Part shown: piece after piece, positions 45,554 to 53,447 of the stretch
Numbering within the stretch: position 1 is the stretch's first letter
Layout: each line of letters opens with the position of its first letter
NCBI GenBank assembly: GCA_905182125.1
Contig: CAJJAV010000011.1
Location: forward strand, 73,934 to 137,309
Direction of reading: 5' to 3'
From: an uncultured Candidatus Poseidoniales archaeon
GTDB taxonomy: Archaea; Thermoplasmatota; Poseidoniia; Poseidoniales; Poseidoniaceae
Length of the DNA: 63,376 nucleotides
Notes under the pieces: model-generated
Told to the model about the DNA's origin: nothing
The model's database searches: none
What the model saw: only the letters and a program-made list of their open reading frames with translations
Made by a program: the position numbers and the translations under genes

Positions 45554-45817
45554 TTATTCAACCAATGCTATGATTTCCAACGAGGTGGGGTCAACGCCCG
45601 CATTCTTTCTAAATTCGATCATATGAGGGTCTTTCAACTGCTTATCCTTAATCGAATTCATTTCGAAAACCGTGTATACGCTACTTTCGTTGCCGTTTTC
45701 ATGACCGTAAGCTAAGACTCGAACGTGATTTTTTAGCCTCATGGCCTCGTTTGACTCGAATTCTTTTTTCCATACACCGTAACCTTTGGTCACTTTGAAT
45801 TTTGATATTACTTTCAT
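45554..45817 (-). CDS. Dimeric alpha/beta-barrel-like small protein (DUF3764/monooxygenase-like)
   Basis: 87 residues: KVISKFKVTKGYGVWKKEFESNEAMR then VLAYGHENGNESSVYTVFEM, a beta-alpha-beta-beta pattern seen in antibiotic-biosynthesis-monooxygenase and DUF3764 proteins. It starts 12 bases after the HxlR regulator gene on the same strand, so it is probably regulated with it. Catalytic activity cannot be judged from the sequence. Confidence 0.65.
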   Translation of the reverse strand: MKVISKFKVTKGYGVWKKEFESNEAMRLKNHVRVLAYGHENGNESSVYTVFEMNSIKDKQLKDPHMIEFRKNAGVDPTSLEIIALVE

Positions 45818-45829
45818 TTCTGAATCACC

Positions 45830-46162
45830 CTAGGAATTATTGCTTCCAACCCATTCAAAAACAGATTTGAGGATTGGCCCCAGCGTTCTGCCTTTTTCTG
45901 ACAATTCATACTCAACCCTTGCCGGAACTTCAGCAAAAACTTCTCGATCAACCAGCCCCTGATTAATCATCTCATCCAAGCGACGGGCGAGCGTGGTCGC
46001 AGTAATGCCTATATCTCGCTTAAGTTGATTAAATCTCATTGGTTTTTTCGTACGAGACATGAAAAACAACATGTTGAGAACATGTGACTTCCCTAACAGT
46101 TCGATGAATTCTCGTCCTTGTGATTGCAAGCAAAGGGGCTGCACATAAATGGGTGGTTGCAT
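45830..46162 (-). CDS. HxlR-family winged-helix regulator
   Basis: About 110 residues: CLQSQGREFIELLGKSHVLNMLFFM, MRFNQLKRDIG-ITATTLARRLDEMINQGLVDREVF (recognition helix and wing) and YELSEKGRTLGPILKSVFEWV, the HxlR order. The open frame begins at a GTG (46195), but a TATA-like gatataatt on the minus strand lies about 24 bases before the ATG at 46162, matching a leaderless start there. It probably controls the adjoining monooxygenase-like gene in response to reactive small molecules. Confidence 0.85.
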   Translation of the reverse strand: MQPPIYVQPLCLQSQGREFIELLGKSHVLNMLFFMSRTKKPMRFNQLKRDIGITATTLARRLDEMINQGLVDREVFAEVPARVEYELSEKGRTLGPILKSVFEWVGSNNS

Positions 46163-46286
46163 ACTGCTACCAAGTTGCTTAATTATATCAAGCACCCAGT
46201 TTCAAACTCGATACCATAGTCTCTGCTTTGGAACTTTTTCTTCTTAATAGGAAGGGTACCTCCCAGTGACAAGGAGATATGATATT

Positions 46287-46406
46287 ATGAGTAAATGCGG
46301 ATGCGGAAGATCACCAACTGGAATGTGTGTAGGATGGCACGGTCTTTCCAAAGAAGAATATGAAGCGAAATTGAAAGAACACCAAGAGAGCTCAAAAGAG
46401 GAATGA
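46287..46406 (+). CDS. 39-residue CGCGRSP-type small protein
   Basis: A short frame with AAGGAG ten bases before its ATG. It codes MSKCGCGRSPTGMCVGWHG followed by a polar helix (LSKEEYEAKLKEHQESSKEE). Three closely spaced cysteines plus a histidine suggest a bound metal or iron-sulfur site. I recall similar short cysteine-rich proteins in marine bacteria, but the function is unknown. Its stop overlaps the next gene in an ATGA. Confidence 0.55.
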   Translation: MSKCGCGRSPTGMCVGWHGLSKEEYEAKLKEHQESSKEE

Positions 46407-46657
46407 ATTTGGCAAGGAATTGGAATACAATTCTTCGTTGGGTTCATCTGACCTTTGGGATGATGATTTCTGTTTATTTCGCTCGAATTACCTTCACTGG
46501 AAACACTGACGCCTGGGATAATGATCCTTGGGTCACGATGTTTGTTGGACAAGCTGTGGTAGCGATTGTTTTCTGGACGGGAATAATCAAATGGCAACTC
46601 CCACGGATCAAGAAGTGGAATCGTAACCGAAACAAATCCAAAGCAGCAACAAATTGA
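46403..46657 (+). CDS. Small two-helix membrane protein
   Basis: 84 residues with two hydrophobic helices (LRWVHLTFGMMISVYFARI and FVGQAVVAIVFWTGIIKW) and a basic C-terminus rich in Lys/Arg/Asn. It overlaps the cysteine-rich gene by 4 bases and must be translated with it. No family is recognised. Confidence 0.65.
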   Translation: MNLARNWNTILRWVHLTFGMMISVYFARITFTGNTDAWDNDPWVTMFVGQAVVAIVFWTGIIKWQLPRIKKWNRNRNKSKAATN

Positions 46658-46726
46658 TTCGGATGAAGTTGCAAGGGGTTATCCGAAACCCCTTTGCATT
46701 TTATTTTCCGATACAAAGGGGATTCA

Positions 46727-46788
46727 GTGGGTCGATACAGACGCTACGGTTGTGTATGTATGAGAATGCAAGGTGGGCCCTTGTGCAT
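46727..46788 (+). repeat. Intergenic repeat related to the 48601 hairpin
   Basis: This segment shares TTCAGTGGGT, CGCTACGGT and GGGCCC in the same order with the inverted repeat at 48601-48664. The end (gggcccttgtgcatag) also resembles 44695-44712. It lies in the 190-base gap before the TM2 gene. Confidence 0.5.
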
Positions 46789-46834
46789 AGATCGAATTTG
46801 TAAATCGTGTTTTGGTAATTTCGTTCATGGTTTG

Positions 46835-46848
46835 GAATAATATTATAA
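46835..46848 (+). promoter_or_regulatory. TATA-like element for the TM2 protein gene
   Basis: aataatattataag lies about 25 bases before the ATG at 46871, which points to that start rather than the ATG at 46850 and to a leaderless transcript. Confidence 0.4.
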
Positions 46849-46870
46849 GATGACTATTTCTCATTTTATC

Positions 46871-48319
46871 ATGAGTGCGGATGAGTTAGATCTTAAGAAA
46901 AAAAGTAAATTTTTAGCATTTCTACTTGCAATTTTGCTCGGTCCCTTAGGTTTTCACAACTTTTACCTTGGTCGTTGGAAGAGAGGATTTTTTCAATTTG
47001 GACTTGCGTTTCTAACCGTTGGTGCTGGGCTAGTAATTACCATACCCTGGGCTTGGACGGAGGGCCTGCTAATTTTAGTTGGCAAATATTCACTAGGGCC
47101 GAAGAATACAGAATCAGATCAAGGAACAATTGAATCGGAAAAACCTAAAGTGAGTCCTACGAAAGAATATTTGATTGCAATTTTGCTTCTTTCACCATTA
47201 TTGTTTCTTTCAATTCCCTTTTTCGGAATTCCTCTTTTGTTTGCTGTATTATTTTACTGGCTTGTGGGTGGGTTATGGAATAAAACTACCAGACTTTTTA
47301 TCAAATCAGTCTTACCGATGTATGCAACTATTTTCGGTGGTGGAAAAAAGTTTTTAATTCGTTTTTCAGAATACAGTATGCCGCCAACAGGTTCGCGCCC
47401 CGAGCTCTTTAAAGCGACCCGTAAACTGAGCATTACAGCCATTTTTGTCCTATTTTTTCTCATCAGCATCTTTGCTCAATCAAACTTAAGCATGGTCACG
47501 GAAGGCGATATGCCTGATGCCGTCATTTGTGACGATGGTACATTTGAAACGGCAGACTTTCTTTGCGATGATGGGGGCGTAGGCACGTTCTGCGACCCCT
47601 CTTGTGTGTTATCAAATACGGGTGTCGGTGGCCGAATTCTAGAAGCTTACTCTGATGAAAGGGTAATCGCAACACTCATATTTGCTCCTTTTATCACTGT
47701 TTTAATAGCTCCAATTTTGGTCTTAAGGTACAGTTCGCTGTCCATTGTGGATAAAAATACACGGTCCATGTCCCCTATTGGAGAAAAGGCAAACGATCTA
47801 ACAAATGTTGGCGCCGGTTTCGGTTCAGTTGTGATCTTTTTCCAAACCGCTTGGAAGATTTCATCGGCGGCAGCGGCGGATGGTAATATCGAGCAGGGAA
47901 TCGGGTATGTTGCCCTTATTCTAGCCTTCACTATATTCATGGTGCTGGCTTTTTACCCCCTCATATGGCTCCCCATGTTGAAATTCACAAAGGCCTTTGA
48001 ATCACATGTCTTGTTGCTGGATAATTCTCTGGTGAAAAGTAAAGGAATTGAAGTTCATCAATTGACATATGACAACAATGAATTAAGAATCACACCTGTC
48101 CGAGAGTCGCAAGAAATTAAACCTGAATTAACAGACATCCCAATCCCCACCCCTCTAGTCAATCCCCCGGCAGCGAACAACATGATCCCAAGCGGGCCGC
48201 CAATTGACACAACTCCTCAAAGTTCTGACGAACATGGATTTGAGTGGATTAATCATAACGGTAAGGACTACTATCGACCAATTGGCCAAATGGTTGATTG
48301 GAAGGAATTTCAAAATTAA
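46871..48319 (+). CDS. TM2-domain membrane protein with extracellular Cys-rich segment
   Basis: About 482 residues. Residues 8-70 form a TM2 domain (KFLAFLLAILLGPLGFHNFYLGRWKRGFFQFGLAF), a two-helix unit of unknown function. More helices follow, then a segment with five cysteines (ICDDGTFETADFLCDD...FCDPSC) between helices, and three further helices. The C-terminus is a proline-rich linker plus an aromatic tail (FEWINHNGKDYYRPIG...VDWKEF) like that ending the FAS1 protein at 57204. Function unknown. Confidence 0.8.
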   Translation: MSADELDLKKKSKFLAFLLAILLGPLGFHNFYLGRWKRGFFQFGLAFLTVGAGLVITIPWAWTEGLLILVGKYSLGPKNTESDQGTIESEKPKVSPTKEYLIAILLLSPLLFLSIPFFGIPLLFAVLFYWLVGGLWNKTTRLFIKSVLPMYATIFGGGKKFLIRFSEYSMPPTGSRPELFKATRKLSITAIFVLFFLISIFAQSNLSMVTEGDMPDAVICDDGTFETADFLCDDGGVGTFCDPSCVLSNTGVGGRILEAYSDERVIATLIFAPFITVLIAPILVLRYSSLSIVDKNTRSMSPIGEKANDLTNVGAGFGSVVIFFQTAWKISSAAAADGNIEQGIGYVALILAFTIFMVLAFYPLIWLPMLKFTKAFESHVLLLDNSLVKSKGIEVHQLTYDNNELRITPVRESQEIKPELTDIPIPTPLVNPPAANNMIPSGPPIDTTPQSSDEHGFEWINHNGKDYYRPIGQMVDWKEFQN

Positions 48320-48343
48320 TCTTGTGAATATGATACCCTGCAA

Positions 48344-48499
48344 ATGATTGCGACTTTAGTAGATTACAGTTGGACCAATGAGCCTATGCCAACTTCACAG
48401 GATAATGCTATTGTTGATGATGAATTGCCTGGTTTTACGGTATTTCCTGCACTTATGTCATCCCTTTTCGCTTTATATTTCGTTGCTCGGAGAGAATAG
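48344..48499 (+). CDS. Orphan PGF-CTERM-like sorting tail (51 codons)
   Basis: A short frame of 51 codons ends with an acidic DDEL, then PGF, a hydrophobic stretch (residues 32-48) and a terminal ARRE. This is the three-part layout of PGF-CTERM signals processed by archaeosortase A on surface proteins. There is no signal peptide and no long domain, and the frame is closed upstream by the stop of the TM2 gene. It looks like the 3' remnant of a larger surface protein, or a displaced exon-like fragment, rather than a complete gene. Confidence 0.5.
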   Translation: MIATLVDYSWTNEPMPTSQDNAIVDDELPGFTVFPALMSSLFALYFVARRE

Positions 48500-48600
48500 T
48501 TTGATTGTATTTTAATGCACATATATTCAACAAGTGAATAGAACATATTCATACATATACGAGGGTTATGCTCAAACCAATTTGTACAACATTAGTGTTT

Positions 48601-48664
48601 GCAAGGGCTTTCAGTGGGTGCAATTCGTCGCTACGGTCGTAAAGGGCCCACTGTAAGCCCTTGC
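48601..48664. repeat. Inverted repeat, 18-bp arms with one mismatch, 28-base loop
   Basis: Left arm GCAAGGGCTTTCAGTGGG (48601-48618) pairs with right arm CCCACTGTAAGCCCTTGC (48647-48664) at 17 of 18 positions. The loop contains CGCTACGGT, also found at 46727-46788. It could be a strong hairpin, a miniature mobile element or a protein-binding site. It lies in a 200-base stretch without a gene. Confidence 0.75.
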
Positions 48665-48701
48665 TATGACTGAAAGATACATTCAGCGTTAATTTTGAGG
48701 T

Positions 48702-48983
48702 TCACATTGACCAAATAATCGGTCCAGATCTTTGCTCTGGAGGGGCAGTAAAGAACTCTGCAAAGCCACCCATTATTTCTACAACCAAAGGTGCCGCTTT
48801 CATGAAACTCTCTTCGGAATCATAGACTGCCAAACCCACAGCTTCTCCTTCACCTGTTTGAATGAAGGTTACGGATTGGAGTCCAGGGAGTGCTTGCATT
48901 GCATCTCGTAGTTCATCTGCTCTTGCAACAAAAGCATCTTTTTGTTCTGGATTGATTTGTGCTATGCTCACTCTGTAGTACAT
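48702..48983 (-). CDS. Antibiotic biosynthesis monooxygenase-like protein
   Basis: 93 residues: MYYRVSIAQINPEQKDAFVARADELRDAMQALPGLQSVTFIQTG and VYDSEESFMKAAPLVVEIMGG, the ferredoxin-like pattern of ABM domains that dimerise into a beta barrel. GGAGGCGGAAAT before the ATG at 48983 fixes the start; the open frame up to 49073 is not coding. It lies downstream of the MDR oxidoreductase in the same direction. Confidence 0.75.
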   Translation of the reverse strand: MYYRVSIAQINPEQKDAFVARADELRDAMQALPGLQSVTFIQTGEGEAVGLAVYDSEESFMKAAPLVVEIMGGFAEFFTAPPEQRSGPIIWSM

Positions 48984-49238
48984 ATTTCCGCCTCCAACAT
49001 CCGGGATATAATCTTTAGTTAAAGTTTCAATCGGTTTCAAGAGTGGGTTGTGAGACAAAGGGTACCCTCCCATCGTTCCATGCCACAGGGTTGTTCGGAG
49101 CGATGGCAGTTTGGGGGGCTACAGCGCTGAAGGGGGTGTGGAAACGAAACGTCGTCTTCTGAGTGCCGAGGGTGTAGAATTTTCTGCACCATCATAATCA
49201 ACGGTGCCCTTAGTGTCGGTATGCTTAGGGTGCAATTT

Positions 49239-50328
49239 TTACCACACATTTACCCTTTGCTCGACCCGAAAAAGAGCGATTGAACGCCCCCTGCCAACCA
49301 TCTTCGAATCTTCTGAATGGAAGTCCCAAACACCGTCGAGCACAGGCTTAATCGCACCGCTTTCGAGATGATTTGCAAGCGTTGAGAGATCTTCATGACT
49401 TGGTGAAAGGAAGAGGTAGGTCCAGCTAGCGTTCACAGATTGAGCAGCTTTGTACTCCTTGCGCTTTACTCTTCCGCTTCAAGAAGAGTTTGAGAATCCA
49501 AGCAGTTCCTCCGATTCTCCTAATTTCATCTAAAGTAGGCGTTCCTGCAATAGATACAATTCGTCCCCCTTCTTTGATGACTTTGACCATCTCAAGACCT
49601 TCTGCAGTTGTATCAAAACAAACATCGAATTTCGTACTGTCATCGTTTCCATATACTGTGACAAAGTTCTCTGATTTGTAATCGAGGACTTCATCTGCAC
49701 CAAGGCTCTTACACAAATCCATCTTTTCGCCTTTTGATGCTGTCGTAACTACAAGTCCTGCTTTGAATACATGCTTTGCCAATTGAATGGCCATTGTGCC
49801 AACTCCACCAGCCCCTCCGGAGATGAAGACAGAGTCTCCTTCTTTCAGCCCAGATTCTTTCAGTACCTGGAATGCAGTCATTCCAGCGAGTGGAATAGAT
49901 GCGGCTTCCTCGAAACTGATGCTGTCTGGCTTAGTGACAACATCAGATGTACGTGCAACACAAAATTCGGCCATTGCACCTCTGAACCACGGGGTCTTCT
50001 TGTCATCATCTACATCACCCCATACGCGAGCAAACACAGGTTGTCCTACCGAAAATACTCCTTTGCTATCGGCTTTTTCCACAACTCCTGCAACATCATA
50101 AGAGATGACATGAGGGAATTCAGCAACAGGGAAAACAAGTTTCAAATCTCCAGACAGAAGTATTTTGTCCACTGGATTAACCGAAGATGCGTGAACTTTG
50201 ATGACTACATTTTTAGATGCATCAAATCCATGTGGATAAGGCACCTCCGTTTTCTTCAATTGGGCGGGTTTGCCGTATTTCGAGAAACCGATGCTGTTCA
50301 TTGTTTTGCCGTTTGGATGTGCCATCAT
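49239..50328 (-). CDS. MDR family NADP-dependent quinone oxidoreductase, frameshifted near its C-terminus
   Basis: About 360 residues. An N-terminal GroES-like fold (VVIKVHASSVNPVDKILLSGDLK, VISYDVAGVV) leads to an NADP-binding domain (SVFISGGAGGVGTMAIQLAKH). It lacks the catalytic zinc cysteines, as in quinone oxidoreductases (ZTA1/QOR type). The long frame ends at 49426 with unrelated residues. The natural C-terminus (TYLFLSPSHEDLSTLANHLESGAIKPVLD) continues in another frame down to 49239, joined by a one-base shift near 49460. It is divergent from an HxlR regulator and probably reduces reactive quinones or enones. Confidence 0.85.
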
Positions 50329-50435
50329 GACCCCGGCTAAGTACTCCCGTACATAAACCAAAAAGTGGCAGAAGTGTTCTTTTGTAACAATGTTGTAACC
50401 TGTGCCTTAATAACAAAATGATACTTAGAATTTTT

Positions 50436-50789
50436 ATGTCTCAAGTACAATCACTGCGCATTGAATCAATGTGCGAATCGGCCCGAAGCCATGTTGATGA
50501 TTTACTGGTTTTACTCTCAAAATCTAAGATGCTCAGTATTCTCTACATAATGAATTGTGATCCTACGCCAATGCGTTTTTCTGAAATAAAAAAGAGGGTT
50601 GACTCTTCCTCAACAACTGTTGCAAGACGATTGGGCGAACTGGAAGCCAATGGGTTGGTCACCCGTACTGCTTATGCAACCGTTCCGGCTACAGTCGAAT
50701 ATACGCTTACCAAGGATGCGATATCACTTCATCCCAGCCTTAAATCGATGTTTGAATGGGTGCTCAATCGAGCAGACAACTCACTTTGA
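50436..50789 (+). CDS. HxlR-family winged-helix regulator
   Basis: About 117 residues, with KSKMLSILYIMNCDPTPMRFSEIKKRVDSSSTTVARRLGELEANGLVTRTAY and a C-terminal YTLTKDAISLHPSLKSMFEWVL. It is clearly related to the 45830-46162 regulator. It is divergent from the MDR oxidoreductase, the usual arrangement for HxlR proteins that sense electrophiles. The frame opens at 50418, but a TATA-like ccttaataaca 25 bases before 50436 favours a leaderless start there. Confidence 0.85.
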   Translation: MSQVQSLRIESMCESARSHVDDLLVLLSKSKMLSILYIMNCDPTPMRFSEIKKRVDSSSTTVARRLGELEANGLVTRTAYATVPATVEYTLTKDAISLHPSLKSMFEWVLNRADNSL

Positions 50790-50849
50790 ATCCGAACAGA
50801 ATACAATGAAGCGACATAGCGTTTCCACAAGATCGTGAGGGTTCTTCCC

Positions 50850-51118
50850 ATGTCTCCGCTCCCCTTCCCCAAGTAGCTCAACTCGAGGCCACCATTCGAT
50901 CTGCCCAGGCCTTGCTCCAAGCAGGACTCATCGATGGGGCAACAAGCCTCCTGGCCGCCTTTTCGATCGAAGTCCAACCGAACATTGACCGAAGTTCGCA
51001 TCGGTCCACATCAACCTGGTCTGGACGCCTCGCTGGGCTCCAAAAATCCACGCCAGCGAAGGCGCTCGCATGGACATGGGCATTTGGGATTGAGGCGGAG
51101 CGCCTCAAACAGGCGTGA
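50850..51118 (+). CDS. Possible small helical protein with an indel in a C-run
   Basis: From the ATG at 50850 the frame stops after eight codons. If one C is added to the cccc run near 50864, a protein of about 89 residues results: MSPLPLPQVAQLEATIRS, then a helical AQALLQAGLIDGATSLLAAFS and an amphipathic end (FGIEAERLKQA). The TGA overlaps the start region of the MFS gene. No family is recognised. The coding look of the frame is moderate. Confidence 0.4.
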
Positions 51119-51153
51119 ACAATCTTGAAGATGAACAGGGCCACCCTCCATCC

Positions 51154-53265
51154 ATGCGACCGGTTCATCTTTTCTTGATGCTGATCGTTCTCGCACCGGT
51201 TACCGGATGCCTCAGCGGCGGCGGAGGTGGCTCAGAAACGACCGGCACCTACACGGTTGAGTCGACCATGACGTCCATTGAATTGGAGACGATATCCGCT
51301 GACTATCAAGACGAAGCAACCGTGGAATGGAGCCTTGATTCCTCAACCATCGTCGAAGCCATTGAGGCGGCTGGGGGCCACGTTGTCGGCGTTCTCTTCT
51401 CCCTTACCTACGGTGAAGACGAGACCTCGGGAGGTCCGCTCTGTACGGGCGGCGAGGCTAATGCACCCGACACGATTACAGGAACTGCTACCAAGGGTGA
51501 ATGGACCCTTTCGGGGTCGGGAGAAAATCCTGGGGCACATGAGGTGAACCTAACCTGGCACAACGCTTCCCTTCTCTCCGGTGTGATCGAAGGATTGACC
51601 AAGAGTGAAATCGAAGACCAGATGGCCTTTGGTGAAGAGGCCTTGGGTGCCTACAATCTTGCTCTAACGGTTGATGCGGAGGCCTTCAACAGTGCCCTCT
51701 GTTCACACAACGACGATGGCGAAGAGGTCGCCACCGTGGTCAGTCTGCTGGTGTTGGACTTCACCATTCTCGATGAAAACGGTGAAGCGTTGACGGGCAT
51801 GGCAGTCGGTGACGGTTCTCTCCCAGTCTTCTTGTTTGCAGGATGGATCTTCCTCGTTGTGTTCCTCGTCGGTTATGTCGCCACCAAGCAGCGCGACCGA
51901 TTCCATCTTGACCTTGATTTTAGCGAACCGGAAACCGAGGTTGTTGAGGGCGAATCCACCTCCGACGGTGAAACCCTCGTCGACAGCTACCGTGCTCGCG
52001 TCATCACCCTTTCCGCCTTGTACGTGGCCCAAGGCGTTCCGTGGGGCTTCATCACCGTGACGATGGTCACTTTCCTCGCTGCAGAGGGTGCTGACGCCGG
52101 CGACCTCGCCTACCTGTTGACCCTCGGTACCTTGCCATGGTCATTCAAGTTCCTCTGGGGTCCCATCATTGACCGCTTCCAAGTACCGGCTCTTGGACGC
52201 CGTCGTCCCTGGATCCTCATCGCCCAAACGGGCATGGTGGCGCTGCTCGTGACCATGCTGATGGTTCCTGATTTGACCAACAACATCTCACTCCTCGGTG
52301 CGCTGTTCTTTGTCTACAACGTGTTCACGGCCTTGCAAGATGTTTCAACCGACGCCCTTGCTGTTGATGTGCTCCAACCTCACGAATTTGAGCGTGTCAA
52401 CAGTTACATGTTCACGGCCAAGTCCTTGGGTGGTATCATCGGTGGCGCAGGGCTCGGCACCATCATCGGTGTTGTTGGCATCAGCGGCGCCTTTTTGATT
52501 CAGATTCCGATTTTGGTGACCATCATGATGGTGCCGCTCTTCATGCGTGAACGTCCCGGTGAGAAGCGCTTCCCGTGGGACGAGGGTGACGCTGTTGAGA
52601 AGGTCGACGATGCCGAGGAAGGCGCCGAGGAAGTTCGAGACTTTAGCGTCATTTTGGGCAACATCCGAACGGCCTTTTCGGTTCGTTCAGCCAAGCTCGG
52701 TATCGCGGTCAGCCTCGTCATTTCCCTCGCTTTCATTCTCATTCCCATTCTTCCGTTGCTCTTCCTCCAAGAATTGGGTTGGACCCAAAAAGAGTTCAAC
52801 GCCACCAAGGGCGGCATCATCCTTGTGGTGACGATGTTGGGGGCCATGGCCGGTGGCGAACTTGGTCGTCGCTTTGGGGGGAAATCCACGCTGATGTTTG
52901 CGGCCCTCAGTGCTTCATTGACAACCTTAACTTGGGGCATGCTCGATTCTATGTGGGCCGAAGGTTGGTTCATGATGTTGGTGTGGATTATTCACACCTT
53001 CCTCTGGGCCATCGTCTCCATCTGTGCCTATTCCCTGATGATGCGGGTCACTTGGGCCGAAGTGGGTGGAACGCAATTCACGGGCTACATGGCGATGATG
53101 AACCTCTCCGCCATCATCGGCTACCAGTTGGCGCCCATCTTTGCCGCCCAGTACGACTATCAGACCATCTTCTACATCGCTGCCGTGCTCGAAACATTCG
53201 TGATCCTCGCCGCCTTGTTCATCGACCCAGAGGAGACGGACCGGACGCTCAACACCGGGGTTTGA
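51154..53265 (+). CDS. Lipobox N-terminal domain fused to an AmpG/PAT-like MFS transporter
   Basis: About 703 residues. The ATG at 51154 starts directly with a signal and lipobox (FLMLIVLAPVTGC), followed by about 190 residues of extracellular beta-rich domain (SVTPAQ-free, VESTMTSIELETISADY, CTGGEANAPDT, CSHNDDGEE). A helix (FAGWIFLVVFLVGYVAT) leads to a cytoplasmic linker and then a 12-helix MFS domain. ALYVAQGVPWGFITVTMVTFLA and FTALQDVSTDALAVDVL resemble AmpG and acetyl-CoA transporter-type (PAT) members. The GTG at 51115 is an alternative start. The fusion of a lipoprotein-like sensor or binding domain to an MFS transporter is unusual. Confidence 0.83.
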   Translation: MRPVHLFLMLIVLAPVTGCLSGGGGGSETTGTYTVESTMTSIELETISADYQDEATVEWSLDSSTIVEAIEAAGGHVVGVLFSLTYGEDETSGGPLCTGGEANAPDTITGTATKGEWTLSGSGENPGAHEVNLTWHNASLLSGVIEGLTKSEIEDQMAFGEEALGAYNLALTVDAEAFNSALCSHNDDGEEVATVVSLLVLDFTILDENGEALTGMAVGDGSLPVFLFAGWIFLVVFLVGYVATKQRDRFHLDLDFSEPETEVVEGESTSDGETLVDSYRARVITLSALYVAQGVPWGFITVTMVTFLAAEGADAGDLAYLLTLGTLPWSFKFLWGPIIDRFQVPALGRRRPWILIAQTGMVALLVTMLMVPDLTNNISLLGALFFVYNVFTALQDVSTDALAVDVLQPHEFERVNSYMFTAKSLGGIIGGAGLGTIIGVVGISGAFLIQIPILVTIMMVPLFMRERPGEKRFPWDEGDAVEKVDDAEEGAEEVRDFSVILGNIRTAFSVRSAKLGIAVSLVISLAFILIPILPLLFLQELGWTQKEFNATKGGIILVVTMLGAMAGGELGRRFGGKSTLMFAALSASLTTLTWGMLDSMWAEGWFMMLVWIIHTFLWAIVSICAYSLMMRVTWAEVGGTQFTGYMAMMNLSAIIGYQLAPIFAAQYDYQTIFYIAAVLETFVILAALFIDPEETDRTLNTGV

Positions 53266-53410
53266 GTTCTCTTCTCAAATGTAAAACTCCAGACACAAAC
53301 CCCTCTGGACATTATGGAGGATACGCCCAATCCTATGAAAAATACGACGATGCCCTGTTTAGCGCAAGGTTCAGGTTGAGCTTGACGAGGATTTATGAAC
53401 AGATGAAAAA

Positions 53411-53421
53411 CACTGGGTTAT
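53411..53421 (+). promoter_or_regulatory. TATA box of the FAS1 gene
   Basis: ggttatatact is a close match to the archaeal TATA box and lies about 30 bases before the ATG at 53448. A transcript with only a few leader bases would result. Confidence 0.55.
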
Positions 53422-53447
53422 ATACTGTCTAACTTTAATCTTGGCTT

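Noticed and set aside
51115-51153. GTG start of the MFS fusion gene at 51115
   Set aside because: It adds 13 polar residues before the signal peptide; the ATG at 51154 begins directly with the lipobox signal.
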